Below, one piece after another: positions 46,737-58,199 of a stretch of 64,000 bases of DNA (positions within the stretch are counted from its first letter, which is position 1; each line of letters starts with the position of its first letter). The stretch is from Phytophthora hibernalis (lineage: Eukaryota; Oomycota; Peronosporomycetes; Peronosporales; Peronosporaceae). The translations under genes were made by a program, and so were the position numbers. The DNA lies in contig JAAKBF010000221.1 of NCBI GenBank assembly GCA_012656075.1, positions 620,001 to 684,000 on the forward strand, in the 5' to 3' direction. The notes under the pieces were generated by a model. It saw nothing but the letters and a program-made list of their open reading frames with translations, ran no database searches and was not told the origin of the DNA.

Positions 46737-48086
46737 TTACACCCTGTCCAGCCACTTCATTTCGTCCTCAAACAGCGTCCGTGCCTCCTCGTCCTTGGCC
46801 TCCTTCTGCTGCTTGAACTGGACCACGGGCGAATACTGCGATTCGCGAACCACCAACCCAACAAGTTAACACCAACATCACTTCACAATACCAAACACCC
46901 TAATGACAGCCCTTGGCTAGCGTACCTTCAAGTTCAGGTGCTGAGTGACGTTGCGGCGGATCCAGCCCTCTTGGCGAACAAGTTTGTTCTTCACGGCCAG
47001 GATTTTCTTCTTACCAATGGTTTGGTTCTCCGAGTTCAAGCGCACCGGCTCCCAGAAGAGCACGACACGGCGCAGGTCAGGTGACACGTTTGCCTGAATG
47101 GCAAAAGGAGCGAAATTAGCATTGCCACCAACAAAACCTGAAAGCAGGTAGAAGCTAGCTCACCTCGATAATAGTAGGGATAATATCGGCTCCAGACAAG
47201 TCTGCATCTTCAACAAGCAAGTTCTGTACAAACTCAAGAACGGCAATGCCAACGCTCTCCTGACGGTATGTCACACGCTCAGCTTTGGGCTGCATTGGCT
47301 TCTTCTCCAACGGCGCCTTGTTCTTGTTATCTGAAAATATTTAAGCATGAAGTAGATTGCGTGGTCAGCACAGGAGCAACATAATGCCATCCATGTCGTT
47401 TCACGCACTCAAGTTCGTGTCCAGCATCCGCTCGGCATTCTTGCCCGTCGACACGCTGCTCGGCCTCAACTCCCCAAGCACCTTCAGCAGCTTCTTTTTC
47501 GGGATTCGCTCGGTTGCGCGGTCAATCTCATCGGCATCAGTAATTTCGTCTTCCTCGTCCTCCTCGTGGGCATGACGTTGGTCGAACGTGTCCATTCGCT
47601 TCTGAAACTCGGCCGGGCTGAGTTGGAAAAGCTCCTCAGCTTCATCCAGAAACTTCTCAGTTTCATCGTCAGGGTCCTCGCCGTCATCGTGCTCGTCTTC
47701 TTCGTCTTCGACCAATTCCATCGTGCTCGGCAGCTCCTCTGCGTCCTCCTGTAGCTGCGCCGCGTTCGGATACTGCTTTTGCATCTCCTCGAACCACTTG
47801 TTGAACTCCTCGTCATCATCCTGTCCATAATAAATCGTCATTGGCATGGTCAGTCATTCGTTTCCTGTACAGAGTCGCTCATTGCATTAACAATCGCCTA
47901 TTGACACGGTACCTCGCCACCTTGGAAAACCGCCGCGGGTTTGGAGGACGATCTACTGGGTGAAGCTCTGCGATTCCGGCGTGCCGGCACTACAGCGGAC
48001 GCGTGTACATACCGCAGTTGCAGCGTCGAACTGGCGGGACCCGCGTGCCTCAGTGCCAGTCGGAACAAACGCGCAGTCGGGAGCAT
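46737..48086 (-). CDS. Ribosome-binding factor A (RbfA), mitochondrial
   Basis: Assists small-subunit ribosome maturation, here probably in mitochondria. Five exons: 47913-48086, 47409-47820, 47164-47330, 46926-47093 and 46737-46835; all junctions keep frame without repair. Exon 1 is a leader (MLPTARLFRLALRHAGPASS). Exon 2 is an acidic, helical insert (FNKWFEEMQKQYPNAAQLQE then a Glu/Asp-rich run). The RbfA domain lies in exons 3-5: RQESVGIAVLEFVQNLLVED, ADLSGADIIPTIIE, ANVSPDLRRVVLFWEP, GWIRRNVTQHLNLKYSPVVQ and the helix KWLDRV at the stop. The acidic N-terminal insert of about 140 residues is larger than in bacterial RbfA. Confidence 0.75.
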
Positions 48087-48907
48087 GGTGGCGAGCCACT
48101 CAAAATGTGTGTTGGGTGGCTCCTTTGGGTTTTCAAAAGCGGGTTTTTCACGATGTAAATCTGCGACGTGTGCAGTGTATCTGATTTAGATTCGTTCGCG
48201 AAGCGCCATACATGTACTCAAGTACTCGTAAACACAGTCACGGTCCCGTGACTCACGGGACGAATGATTTATTGCGAGGTCAATTCAGCTGGAAAGCAAT
48301 TGCGCTGGAGCTGTAGAAAAAAATATCAAGAAAATACGCCTTCACCTTTCTGGGCATGATAGGCAAGAAGAACAGTACATGTATAATAGTTTCTGAACAG
48401 GAACAACATCGTGTTGATACCGTCGTGGGGTCACAGGGAAAGCGTGAGACTGCCTTATAAATCAAGAGTGGGCGGTGTACATGTACTCGCCAGTTCATCG
48501 CGAGCGTGGCAGTCAACAATTTCCACCGACAAAGCGATGGACAGGAGTTTTTCGATTATGTCGACTCGACGGTTTTTGTTGATCAAAAAGGCAAATTGAG
48601 CGTTGTGTGGGCTCGCTTGGTGTTTTTGCCACATGGTACATGCATCAAGGCCATTTCTCTTCCAGCGTTGCTAGGGACAACTCACCTTCAACTCGCTGCA
48701 GTAAATTGTAAATTATTTTACCATTCGGGAGGATGCGTACGCAATCGATGACGCATCAAGGCCTTCCATGATTGGTCAAAAATAGTAACGATAATCTGAT
48801 TGGCTCTAGGGTAGCCACTCAAAGCCCGCTTCAACTTTTCAGGATCTGGGTCTTTAGTTTTTTTCCGCCGATCGATCTCAGTTCGCATTTGTATCGGCTG
48901 AGGCGAG
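48087..48907. other. Intergenic region between RbfA and the Cu-ATPase
   Basis: About 820 bp with no supported gene. An 81-codon ORF at 48506-48751 (PALLGTTHLQLAAVNCKLFY) has no recognisable features. It probably holds both divergent promoters. Confidence 0.4.
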
Positions 48908-51900
48908 ATGGTAGCGACCGATCAGGAATTGCTGCCGCTAGTGCGCGGCGAACGGGACGGCGCCTGCGTGTCCGCGGCCGAAGACGTGCCGAGCGTGACG
49001 TCGTCCCAGAGGCGCGACGAAGAGGACCACGTGGTGTTCCTCGTGGTGCCGGGGCTGGGCGACGACGACCAAGAGGCCGCCGCCAAGATCGAGACGGCGC
49101 TCAAGACCAGCGACATGGGCGTGCGCAGCGTACAGCTGGACCTGCTGGAGAAATTGGCAAGAATTGAGCTGCGGAGCCGCGCGGACGAGGCGGCTGAGGC
49201 GGCGCTGGCCGACGTGGTGCGGTGTGCCACGCCCAACCAGCTCGTGGCTTACCCCGTGTGGCAGCATCGCGAGCGCATCGTGCGCCTGCGCGTAGACGGC
49301 ATGCGGTGCATGACCAACTGCGGGCGTCAGGTGATCCGCGCACTGGAGCAGATCCCCGGCGTGCTGCACATCCACGTGGACTCCAAGTCCAAGACGGCGG
49401 AGGTTGCGTTGGCCAAGGGCTGCACAGCCACAGAGGTGGATCTCATCAAGTACATTCGCGCTGCCAACCCGAGATTCGATGCATCAATTGCCAAGGAGAA
49501 GAAGGAGCGCACGAGTTCAGTTCCTGGTGCCATCTTGCTGAATATCACAGGCATGAGTTGCGCTAAGAACTGCGCAGCGAAGGTCCAGGCAGCGCTGCAA
49601 GGTGCTGATGAAGTGATTGACGCTACCGTCGACTTTGGCAATAAGCGTGCGACGATTATTCTGGAGCTGGAGAGTAAGGTGACAGAGGAAAAGTTGATTC
49701 AGGTGGTGCGCAGCGCTGGCAACAAATTCGACGCGTCGCGCTACGAGCTCTTCAGCAGCGATGGCGACTCGCGCGTCGTGTATCTCAAAATCGACGGCAT
49801 GAGCTGCGCCAACAACTGCGCGAGAAAGGTGCAAGATGCGTTGAATGGAGAAAATGGCGTCATCAACGCTAAGGTGGACTTCGACACGAAGCGGGCTACG
49901 ATTTTCTTGGATACGGCCAGCCATTTGACAGAAACCGACCTGATTGATGTGGTGCATTCCGCAGGCCAGAAGTTCACGGCATCCGTAGCAACACCAACCA
50001 GCGGGCCACGCACAATTCTCCTTGCGATTGAAGGCATGAGCTGTGCGAAATACTGCGCAACGAAGATCGAAAGAGCGTTGAACGCTGTGCCAAGTGTGGA
50101 AAGCTCGACGGTGGACTTTCCGCTCAAGCGTGCCACTGTGCAGCTTGAATCTGGCAGCTCAATCTCAGAGAGCAATCTTATCGAGGTCGTCCGCAGTGCA
50201 GGGGCCAAGTTTGATGCGGCGGTGTATGTTCCGTCACGTAGTCCTCGCACTGTGTTGCTTGAGATTGAAGGCATGAGCTGCGCTAAAAACTGTGCACGCA
50301 AGGTTCAGCAAGCTCTCAGCGAGAGCGACGGTGTTGTTTCGGCGTCTGTGGACTTTGTGTCCAAAAAGGCGACTGTTGAAGTGGACCCTGATGGTCAATT
50401 CAACGATGAAGACCTACTGCAAGTTGTTCGAAGCGCTGGGGCGAAGTTCCGTGCTCGCCTTGTTAAACCAACGATACAAGAGGTGCCCTATATTGTGGAG
50501 AATGCCGCTGACAAGACTGCAGATGGGTTTCTATTGAAACCGGGAGTAGCATCATCTACAACGTCTGATGACGTCGCAATTTCCGTTGACGACTCTGACA
50601 AAAGTGAGATTGGAGAGGCGACACTCTTGGTTGGTGGGATGACATGCAACTCGTGTTCAAACTCAGTTGAAAATGCCCTGAAGCAGACTGAGGGCGTCAT
50701 ATCTGTTGCTGTTAGTTTTGCGACGGAGAAGGCTTCGATTCGTTTTGATAAGGATATTGTCGGCATTCGGACACTCGTTGAAACCGTGGAAGATATCGGA
50801 TATGATGCCTCATACGTGTCTGGAGCAGAGGCTCAGAAAGCCCTTGGAGATCAGCGCGCGAAGGAGATCACGCGGTATCGCGTAGACTTCTTCGTCTCGG
50901 TACTCTTTACGTTCCCAATTCTCCTGATGATGATGGTGTTTGACAACATTGCACCGGTTGCACACGGTCTGGCATCGCGTATTCTGCCTGGTATATCCTG
51001 GCAGACACTGATTGTGGCGATTCTTGCCACTCCTGTCCAGTTTTACCCTGCACGTCGATTTCATACAGACGCGTGGAAGGGAATAAAGAATCGAATGCTG
51101 GGTATGTCGTTCTTGGTGTCCATGGGTGCCAACGCGTCGTACTTTTACGGTGCGTTTAGCATCGTTCGCGCGTTCTTGCTCAACGATACCAGTGTCGCCA
51201 ATCCGGACATGTTCATGACGTCGTCAATGCTGATTTCGTTTGTGATCCTGGGCAAGTTTTTAGAGTCGATTGCAAAGGGCAAAACATCGGCAGCGCTAAG
51301 CAAGTTGATGGAGTTGCAGGTCAAGTCGGCCACACTGTTAGTTTTCAGCGCAGACGGAACTAGAATTCGAGAAGAGAGAATTGTACCGATTGAGCTCGTT
51401 CAGCGTGGGGACGTATTGAAGGTGGTTCGTGGTTCATCGATTCCAGCAGATGGTGTTATCGTGTACGGTGAAGGTCGTATTGATGAGTCGATGTTGACGG
51501 GTGAATCCAAGACAATCAAGAAAGTTATTGGCGACCGCGTATTGGGGGCAACGGTAAACGTCGATGGTTTGCTTCACATGAAGGTTACCGGTGTGGACAA
51601 TGACACGGCGCTGAGCCAGATCATTCGTCTTGTTGAAGATGCGCAGACCTCAAAAGCGCCGATCCAAGCTTATGCAGACTACGTTGCCTCCATCTTCGTT
51701 CCGACCGTGCTGGGACTGTCGTTCTTGACATTCTCAGCGTGGTACCTTCTGTGCGTGTTTGAGATTGTTCCCGAAAGCTGGATTCCACACACGGACAGCG
51801 CGTTCGTGTTTGCTTTCAACTTTGGCATTGCAACCCTCGTAGTTGCTTGCCCCTGTGCTCTGGGATTGGCTACACCAACGGCAGTCATGGTCGGTACGGG

Positions 51901-53030
51901 TGTTGGTGCAGAGCACGGTGTATTGATCAAGGGTGGAGAGCCCTTGAGGCTGCACACAGCGTCAATACAATTCTCTTCGACAAGACTGGAACGCTTACAG
52001 TGGGAAAGCCGGTAGTTACCGATGTGGTAGTGCTAAGCAAGAAGCTGAGCACGGAAGAGCTCATTATTATGGCGGGGTCAGCTGAACTCGGCAGTGAACA
52101 CCCGCTCAGTAAGGCAATTATCGAGTACGCAAAGTTCATTTCGTCGTCTCTCGAGCAGCCGACAGGTTTCCGAGGCGTTTCTGGACGAGGCATTGCGTGT
52201 ATGGTGGGGGACGTAAGATCGTAATCGGCAACAAAGAGTGGATGAACGATAACGGCTTGACGCGTTTGACCAGCATTGTGCTGCAGCAGGCCACCCTCAC
52301 TTTCCAAAATGCCGGAAAGACGACAATCTACATGGGGGTCAACGGTGAGCTAAGCGCTGTATTTGGTGTGGCCGATGCTCCGCGTAAGGAGTCGATCCGT
52401 ACGCTGAAGAAGCTGAAACAGATGGAGTTGGAGGTTTGGATGGTCACCGGCGACAACGCGCGCACCGCGTTCACCATTGCAGATCAGCTTGGAATCAGCC
52501 GTCGTAACGTCATGGCCGAGGTGATTCCATCCCAAAAGGCCTCAAAGGTCAAGCAGCTCCAAAGCACCGGCCACATCGTTGCCATGGTGGGCGACGGTAT
52601 CAACGACTCGCCTGCCCTTGCGCAAGCTGATCTGGGTATTGCTATCGGCGGTGGCACTGAGATCGCTGTGGAGACGGCGGGCATGGTTCTCATGAAGGCA
52701 AACCTGTTCGACGTCATTACTGCGCTGGACTTGTCCCGGACAATCTTCAACCGCATCCGGCTGAACTACGTGTGGGCGCTTGGCTACAACTGCCTGTTGA
52801 TCCCTTTGGCCGCAGGTGTGCTCTACCCCTTCGGCTTCAGCATCCCGCCCATGTTCGCGGGCGGAGCCATGGCCATTTCGTCCGTGTCGGTGGTCATGTC
52901 CTCGCTCTTGCTCCGGTATTACACCCCTCCGACCGTCCCGGAGAACTACAGTGTGGATGAGACCAAGTCGCTTCTCTTCAAGAACCCGACCGTCACCACG
53001 CCGCTGCTCGCCTCCAGCACGCTGGAATAG
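48908..53030 (+). CDS. Copper-transporting P1B-type ATPase with six N-terminal metal-binding domains
   Basis: A Cu(I) exporter of the CCC2/ATP7 type, in Golgi or plasma membrane. After a roughly 120-residue novel start, six HMA domains occur near residues 131, 214, 296, 375, 454 and 577. Motifs are GMRCMTNC, GMSCAKNC, GMSCANNC, GMSCAKYC, GMSCAKNC and GMTCNSC: five have C-x3-C, and only the last has the usual C-x2-C. The core has about eight membrane helices, MLTGESKTIKK (A domain), VVACPCALGLATPTAVMVGT (CPC copper site, about residue 980), ILFDKTGTLTVGKPVV (phosphorylation Asp), SEHPLSKAI (SEHP) and MVGDGINDSPALAQADLGIA. One-base losses at about 51945 and 52206 (a G-run) split the frame around the P and N domains; repaired length is about 1374. 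No introns. Confidence 0.9.
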
Positions 53031-53138
53031 AACACTCGAACATACATGTTGCGGTGCACTTCAACTTCATTTTCGTAATATTGCAATACAAAGAAATTCA
53101 CGTTACACCACAATATTCCCAACTTTCGGTAATAATCA

Positions 53139-54989
53139 ATGGAGCGCGAGGGCATCAAAGCTGCTGCTGTCGCAGTGGTGACGGAATCTGCAGTGAACGA
53201 TGGGGTCTCCAAGCGCCAACTGAAGAAAATGCGCCGCGCTGCTGGGCGTGACCCCACCGAGCGCCAGGCCAAAAGCGCAAGTCCAAACAAGACTCCAAGA
53301 GCGCCAACCGGTTCGTAGCCGAATCACCCAAGTATTCCTTCGCCAATGGTAGTATTGACATATTTGTCAGGAATTTCTTTCATTATTGCTTAAGTTGTTA
53401 GTGGACTGATGGAATTGTTGTGGTGCTTATTGCAGGCTATCGGATGGTGGAGCCGTACGTGTACGAGTTTCGCACATTTGCCAAGGCTAGGTGGTTCGAC
53501 CGGGAGCTGCTCGAAATTTTCACCAAGGAATTTGGTGCGAACACACCGGAGTATTACGTGAGTGTTTGATGTTTTGATGATGGTGGTGATGAGTGAACTA
53601 AATTGTTGGTTGGGTGAAACTTGTAGAAATTCGCCATCGCGTCGGGACGCATCTCGGTGAACCACAAGATCGTGCCTGCTGACACCATTATCAAGAATGG
53701 AGACTTGATCATCCACACGGTGAGCTGCGTGTTTCTGAACTTTGTACTTGGTAGTTAATTGCTGGCTAAGCGTGAAACTCTGTACAGGCTCATCGTCACG
53801 AGCCGCCTGTGTCTGGAGTGGAAGTCGAAGTGGTATACGAGGACAATGATCTGGTACGCGCATTGTTTGCCTCCTTATCGTACTCGTACTGACGTTTAAT
53901 ATTTCAGATCGTCGTGTCAAAACCACCTTCTATGCCTACCCACCCGTGTGGTGCGTATCGCCACAACTCATTGCACTCCATTGTGCAGGCCACCCGCCCC
54001 GATCTCCCACCGCTGAATATCGTTCACCGACTTGACCGACTTACATCTGGTAAGCTTGATAGGTGTGCTAAACTACTTAAACTGTTAACCACGTTATATT
54101 GGTTCTTTTCCAGGTGTTGTGCTCCTGGCAAAGAATGCAACCAAGGCGAAGGCTCTGTCGCTCTGCATCGGTAATGGTCGTTTCTTTTGAAAAAAACTGC
54201 TGTCGTCGCGATTTTGACTAATTGCTCGTGTTGTGCTCTGTAAATGTTTCAGCTGAACGACAGGCCTCTAAGACATACCTTGCGCGTGTGCGAGGGCAAT
54301 TTCCGAATGTCCTGGACTCGGCAGTCCAAGAGAAAATGATGAGCGCAGTAAAGGCAACCTGCTCTGCGAGTATTATCACCTTTCCAGAAGGTGCTATCCT
54401 CATCAGCTGCCCACTTCGTTGTTTGTCCGCACGGGATGGTGTCTGGGAGTGTCACGAAGAGGGAAAACCTTCGGAGACTTTGGTGCAGCTGGTCGGTACA
54501 GACAAGTGCACTAGCCTCATGAAGTGCAAACCAGTTACAGGAAGAACGCATCAAATTCGCCTACATTTACAACTCATCGGGTTCCCAATCGCCAATGATC
54601 CCTGCTATGGAGGAGAGCTGCACTTTGGTGAGAGTGCAGAGCGTGCTGAAGAGATTGCAGCTGCCAAGCGTAGCAAAGATGACCTTCCTCCCAAAGACCC
54701 AGTGGACTTTTCGACACCTCGTAAAGAGACAGAAACTGAAGTGGAGTTCATGAAGCGGGCTTGCACGTGGTGTTACGTTGGTGAATCTGAAGCTTTCAAT
54801 GAGACACAACTGCATTGCTCGAAAATATGGCTGCACGCTCTAGAGTACAAGGTAAGGTACACTCCCTAATCACATCAGTATGGAAGAGCTTCACTAACCT
54901 ATACTCATGTGTATCTCTGTTTACAGCTTGATGGTCAGGAGTTCAAGGTACCCGAACCTAGTTGGGCTGCTCCCTCATCTGAGTACTAA
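53139..54989 (+). CDS. RluA-type RNA pseudouridine synthase (RPUSD2/PUS9-like)
   Basis: Converts uridine to pseudouridine in RNA, probably tRNA, in cytosol or mitochondria. Eight small exons are inferred, with introns of about 60-90 bp: start MEREGIKAAAVAVVTESAV; then YRMVEPYVYEFRTFAKARWF (S4-like part with GRISVNHKIVPADT); then IVVSKPPSMPTHPCGAYRHN; then LNIVHRLDRLTSG with the catalytic Asp in HRLDRLTSG; VVLLAKNATKAKAL; and KPVTGRTHQIRLHLQLIGFP (RTHQIR-x-HL). It ends EPSWAAPSSEY. One base is missing near 53270 in the first exon. The order matches human RPUSD2 and yeast PUS8/9; the deaminase domain of RIB2 is not present. Confidence 0.82.
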
Positions 54990-55017
54990 CAAACTTGGTA
55001 CTCTGGCGCCGTGCGAA

Positions 55018-57852
55018 TCATTGCCCTAACTGCGAAAGGCACTGTCGAGCAAAAGCACGTAGTCCACGTCGCAATTGTTGGTAGGAAAGAACGCGCCAGC
55101 GACGAGGTAGAGTCATCGTCGGATAATTGTGGGGCCACCGATAGAAGGGCATCCATAAATTCATCTTCGCGCAACCGGCCATTTTCTCTCTGTCTCGATC
55201 ACGCAGGGCTTTTCGTAGCTGGTACTTTTTCGCTGCAAAAGCTCGCTGCAATAAGCTGGCAACTCGAGGATTCGTTGATGGTTGTGCCTGGTTGCCTTCA
55301 GCGGTTTTACGAGATGACTTCGGAGGCGTGTACGTTGTGTCTGGATTATTTGTCGACCGTTCTGTTGAGATTGCGCTTCCTGCTGGTGGTAACGCTTCAT
55401 CTCCATCGTTGACGAAGTTCAAGCTGAAATCGATGTCCTTTGAGTCAACTGCTTCGTGGTGGTTGCAGGGTAATTGGAAGATGTAGTCACACAATCGGTG
55501 GATGTCAATTCTCCCGGTACCGGTTGCAAATCGTGTTGTTAGTATATCGATTTCAGGTTTCGAAAGCGCCACGGATCTGTCACTCATAACACGGAGAAAG
55601 TCACTGATTGATACAAGGCCGGAATGTGCTCCAGCGTAGGACAGTAGACTCCTCACTCTTGAGATGTTCATCAATTTTGAACTCAAGGTGCGTGATGCAT
55701 CCTCACGGTCTTCTTGGGTGAGTGGTTTATTCACAAGCGCCGAGAGGATATCGCAGAACTCATCGTATGCGAAAAGAGGCCCCTGATGTTGGTTGTTGCT
55801 GCTGCTTTCAGTGTCAATGCCGTCCGTGAACCTTCGGAATAACGTTATCACCTGCTGTTCATTCATATTCGATGTGAATCCTGCTCGGCTTAAAACAGTT
55901 TTCATGTGTTCCATGCGCACGAAGTGGGAGCTGTCCCTGTCAAGCTGTCGCCACTCTCGGCGTAAGTCTACATGGCGAGATCCATTCATCCACATTTTAG
56001 CTGCGAGTGCTAGGACTGTTGAGCTGTCTGAAAAACGGAAGACATCGGAATGACTTTCACAGAAGCTCAGTGTCTGTGAATCAGCCTCCACAAGCTCAAG
56101 CTGCTGATGCGGTGAGAACTCGAACGTGAGTACGGCACCCACGTACATGTCAGAAGCTTGGTAATGTGAGATAGTAGATTGCCTTCGTGACTCAGAATCA
56201 TCCGCAAGCTTCATATTTTTGCGATAGCGAGCACGATCCAGGAAGCGACCACCAAGAACTCCAGAGTTTCTCACACGTGGTTCAAATACTGCTAATGTCT
56301 CGTCCTCGAGGAAGTAAGTCACGACAAATTCGCGTTGGGTATTCACGTCACCACGACGTAGTCCTTGAAAGCGAGCACGAAAACGCAACTGTTTGCCATC
56401 CAGCTCATCGTCTCGACAAAGTGGTGTCACATTGTTTTGATCACGACCTCCCGGAATCGGAGCCACGAGACCGCCTTGCATACAACTGTTGTTGTTGTTG
56501 GTAGAATATCCGCTTGTGCCTCGACCATTAGAAACAGGAGCTGCTTGAGGAATCTGTGCCGCCCGAAAGAGTTCCCATTTAGCTTCCTTCGCTGGTACCT
56601 CAGGTGAAAGCGGCTCGAACTTCTCTTGAGTTACTCCATGTGTCTCGAGGTAATACTCGCGCGTGAATGCGTCGCAGTCTTCAAGAAGTACCCTTCTGGA
56701 AAACACGTTAATCCACTCCCCGCATCGCAGATCTCGATCCGTGATGAAATAGCTCACTCCATCGCCATCATTGTCCTGGCGATGCCTTGTTTCTAACTCT
56801 CTGGCTAACTTCCTCCGCGATAACAGGACACCGAAGTGTCCTCGCCCACGTTCTCGGTTGCCATTTCTAGCTTCCACAATCTCAATGGTATCATCACACA
56901 AGTAATAATGCAGCACAAAGTGCCGTGTCTCGGGATACAACTGGTGATCATCATGCCAGGACGCGTAAAATCGCAACACCTTCTGGCTAAGGTCGTGGAA
57001 TTTGCGAGTAGCTTCAGCCTTGCTCGCACCAAGTGCTCGAGTGCGAAAGCGCAATTGAGTTTTGAGCTCGTCCACCTCATCCATCTTCGAGGTTGATTCG
57101 TCCGGGTACACACGTGGCGTTTCCATCGTCTCACCAAGTGCTTCTGTGTAGAAGCTTCGTGTGGCAGCATCACAGTCCACGATGTGGAAGGTTCGTCCGT
57201 ACAAGCGCAACTCACCACCAATACGAAAATCTTCAGGTGTGTAGTAGTCGTCCGAGATATTATCACGGGGAACTGAGGTGCTGTTGCCACCACCACTCTT
57301 GCGAACAATGGTGCGCCGCATGAATTCTCCCTGGGCGATCCCGCTGTTTGCAACCCGAGGCTCGGAGATGGAAATGGATCGATCGCATAGGTAGAAGCAC
57401 ACGACTACGCGTCTCACCCGCTTTTCAGTTTGTCCGTCTGCAAGCTCAATAGGCTCCATGAAATACCCGAAGAAGCGCAGCACAAGTCGATCGTGTGTGA
57501 TCCACGCTGGTTGCGTGGAATCCACTCGGTACTTGCTGCTGGGGATGTTTAGACGACTCATTTCGGGCTGTGGGGGTGCTGTGTAGGTGGCCTGGGTGGT
57601 AGAAGTCATACGCAGTTCCTGGGATTTCGCGGCGGATGTAGCAGCAGACACTACACTCTGAAAATTCGCTGGAGATGTATTTGGGATCCTCTCAGCGCTG
57701 GTGAGTTTGCCGATCGACATCCGTTCCAGAAGCTGACCTCGACGGAAGTGTGTCTTGCCCATTTGCTCGTAATGGGTAGACCTCATGCCTGGAATCAGTG
57801 GCATAAAGGCTGGAGCAGATCTCTCGCCCATTTTCGTCAACGATGAACGCAC
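55018..57852 (-). CDS. EFHC1/EFHC2-like axonemal protein: three DM10 domains and EF-hand region
   Basis: Ciliary doublet-microtubule protein, expected in the zoospore flagellum. Three DM10 repeats: residues about 110-250 (VLRFFGYFMEPIELADGQ, RVVVCFYLCDRSISISEPR), about 285-410 (VLRFYASWHDDHQLYPETRH, FVLHYYLCDDTIEIVEARN) and about 480-615 (LRFRARFQGLRRGDVNTQRE, EFVVTYFLEDETLAVFEPR). After these come EF-hand-like helices (FVRMEHMKTVLSRAGF, LFAYDEFCDILSALV, RVRSLLSYAGAHSGLVSISD). No introns. Near 55180 a one-base loss shifts the last part; the other frame gives NGRLREDEFMDALLSVAPQL (another EF-hand), and a second shift near 55095 leads to VDYVLLLDSAFRS, stopping at 55026. The start M at 57852 is tentative. 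Convergent with RPUSD2, 28 bp apart. Confidence 0.85.
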   Translation of the reverse strand: MRSSLTKMGERSAPAFMPLIPGMRSTHYEQMGKTHFRRGQLLERMSIGKLTSAERIPNTSPANFQSVVSAATSAAKSQELRMTSTTQATYTAPPQPEMSRLNIPSSKYRVDSTQPAWITHDRLVLRFFGYFMEPIELADGQTEKRVRRVVVCFYLCDRSISISEPRVANSGIAQGEFMRRTIVRKSGGGNSTSVPRDNISDDYYTPEDFRIGGELRLYGRTFHIVDCDAATRSFYTEALGETMETPRVYPDESTSKMDEVDELKTQLRFRTRALGASKAEATRKFHDLSQKVLRFYASWHDDHQLYPETRHFVLHYYLCDDTIEIVEARNGNRERGRGHFGVLLSRRKLARELETRHRQDNDGDGVSYFITDRDLRCGEWINVFSRRVLLEDCDAFTREYYLETHGVTQEKFEPLSPEVPAKEAKWELFRAAQIPQAAPVSNGRGTSGYSTNNNNSCMQGGLVAPIPGGRDQNNVTPLCRDDELDGKQLRFRARFQGLRRGDVNTQREFVVTYFLEDETLAVFEPRVRNSGVLGGRFLDRARYRKNMKLADDSESRRQSTISHYQASDMYVGAVLTFEFSPHQQLELVEADSQTLSFCESHSDVFRFSDSSTVLALAAKMWMNGSRHVDLRREWRQLDRDSSHFVRMEHMKTVLSRAGFTSNMNEQQVITLFRRFTDGIDTESSSNNQHQGPLFAYDEFCDILSALVNKPLTQEDREDASRTLSSKLMNISRVRSLLSYAGAHSGLVSISDFLRVMSDRSVALSKPEIDILTTRFATGTGRIDIHRLCDYIFQLPCNHHEAVDSKDIDFSLNFVNDGDEALPPAGSAISTERSTNNPDTTYTPPKSSRKTAEGNQAQPSTNPRVASLLQRAFAAKKYQLRKALRDRDREKMAGCAKMNLWMPFYRWPHNYPTMTLPRRWRVLSYQQLRRGLRAFARQCLSQLGQ

Positions 57853-58199
57853 AGAGCTGTCGGGTATTTCTCGAATGGCCCAACCGCTTGATCATTCCGA
57901 GTCGACGAAGCTTGAAACGCACTGCAACCGTCGAAACTCCACCAACGGACAGGTAACGTTACAGTACCTTTTGAGTTGAGTGATCCCTATTGATCTTGGA
58001 TTGATAGTGACGATCCGGATTCAAATACAGTCAAGAAGCACATGAATGGGATTGCAAATATATTGAGCCTTGCGCGCACGACCGGCGTTATCGAACTGTA
58101 CAACACGCTTGGTGGCAGCAGAAAGACCGTCCAAAAGAAAGAGAAAACCGCAACGAGAATAAGTGTACTACTACCGCTAGCGTCGGTGGGCGGGGCACT
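57853..58199. other. Intergenic region between EFHC and NOP56
   Basis: 347 bp with no supported gene. Both neighbours run on the minus strand, so it holds the NOP56 3' end and the EFHC promoter. Confidence 0.4.

Noticed and set aside
48506..48751. 81-codon ORF between RbfA and the Cu-ATPase
   Set aside because: No domain, no signal and no splice support.
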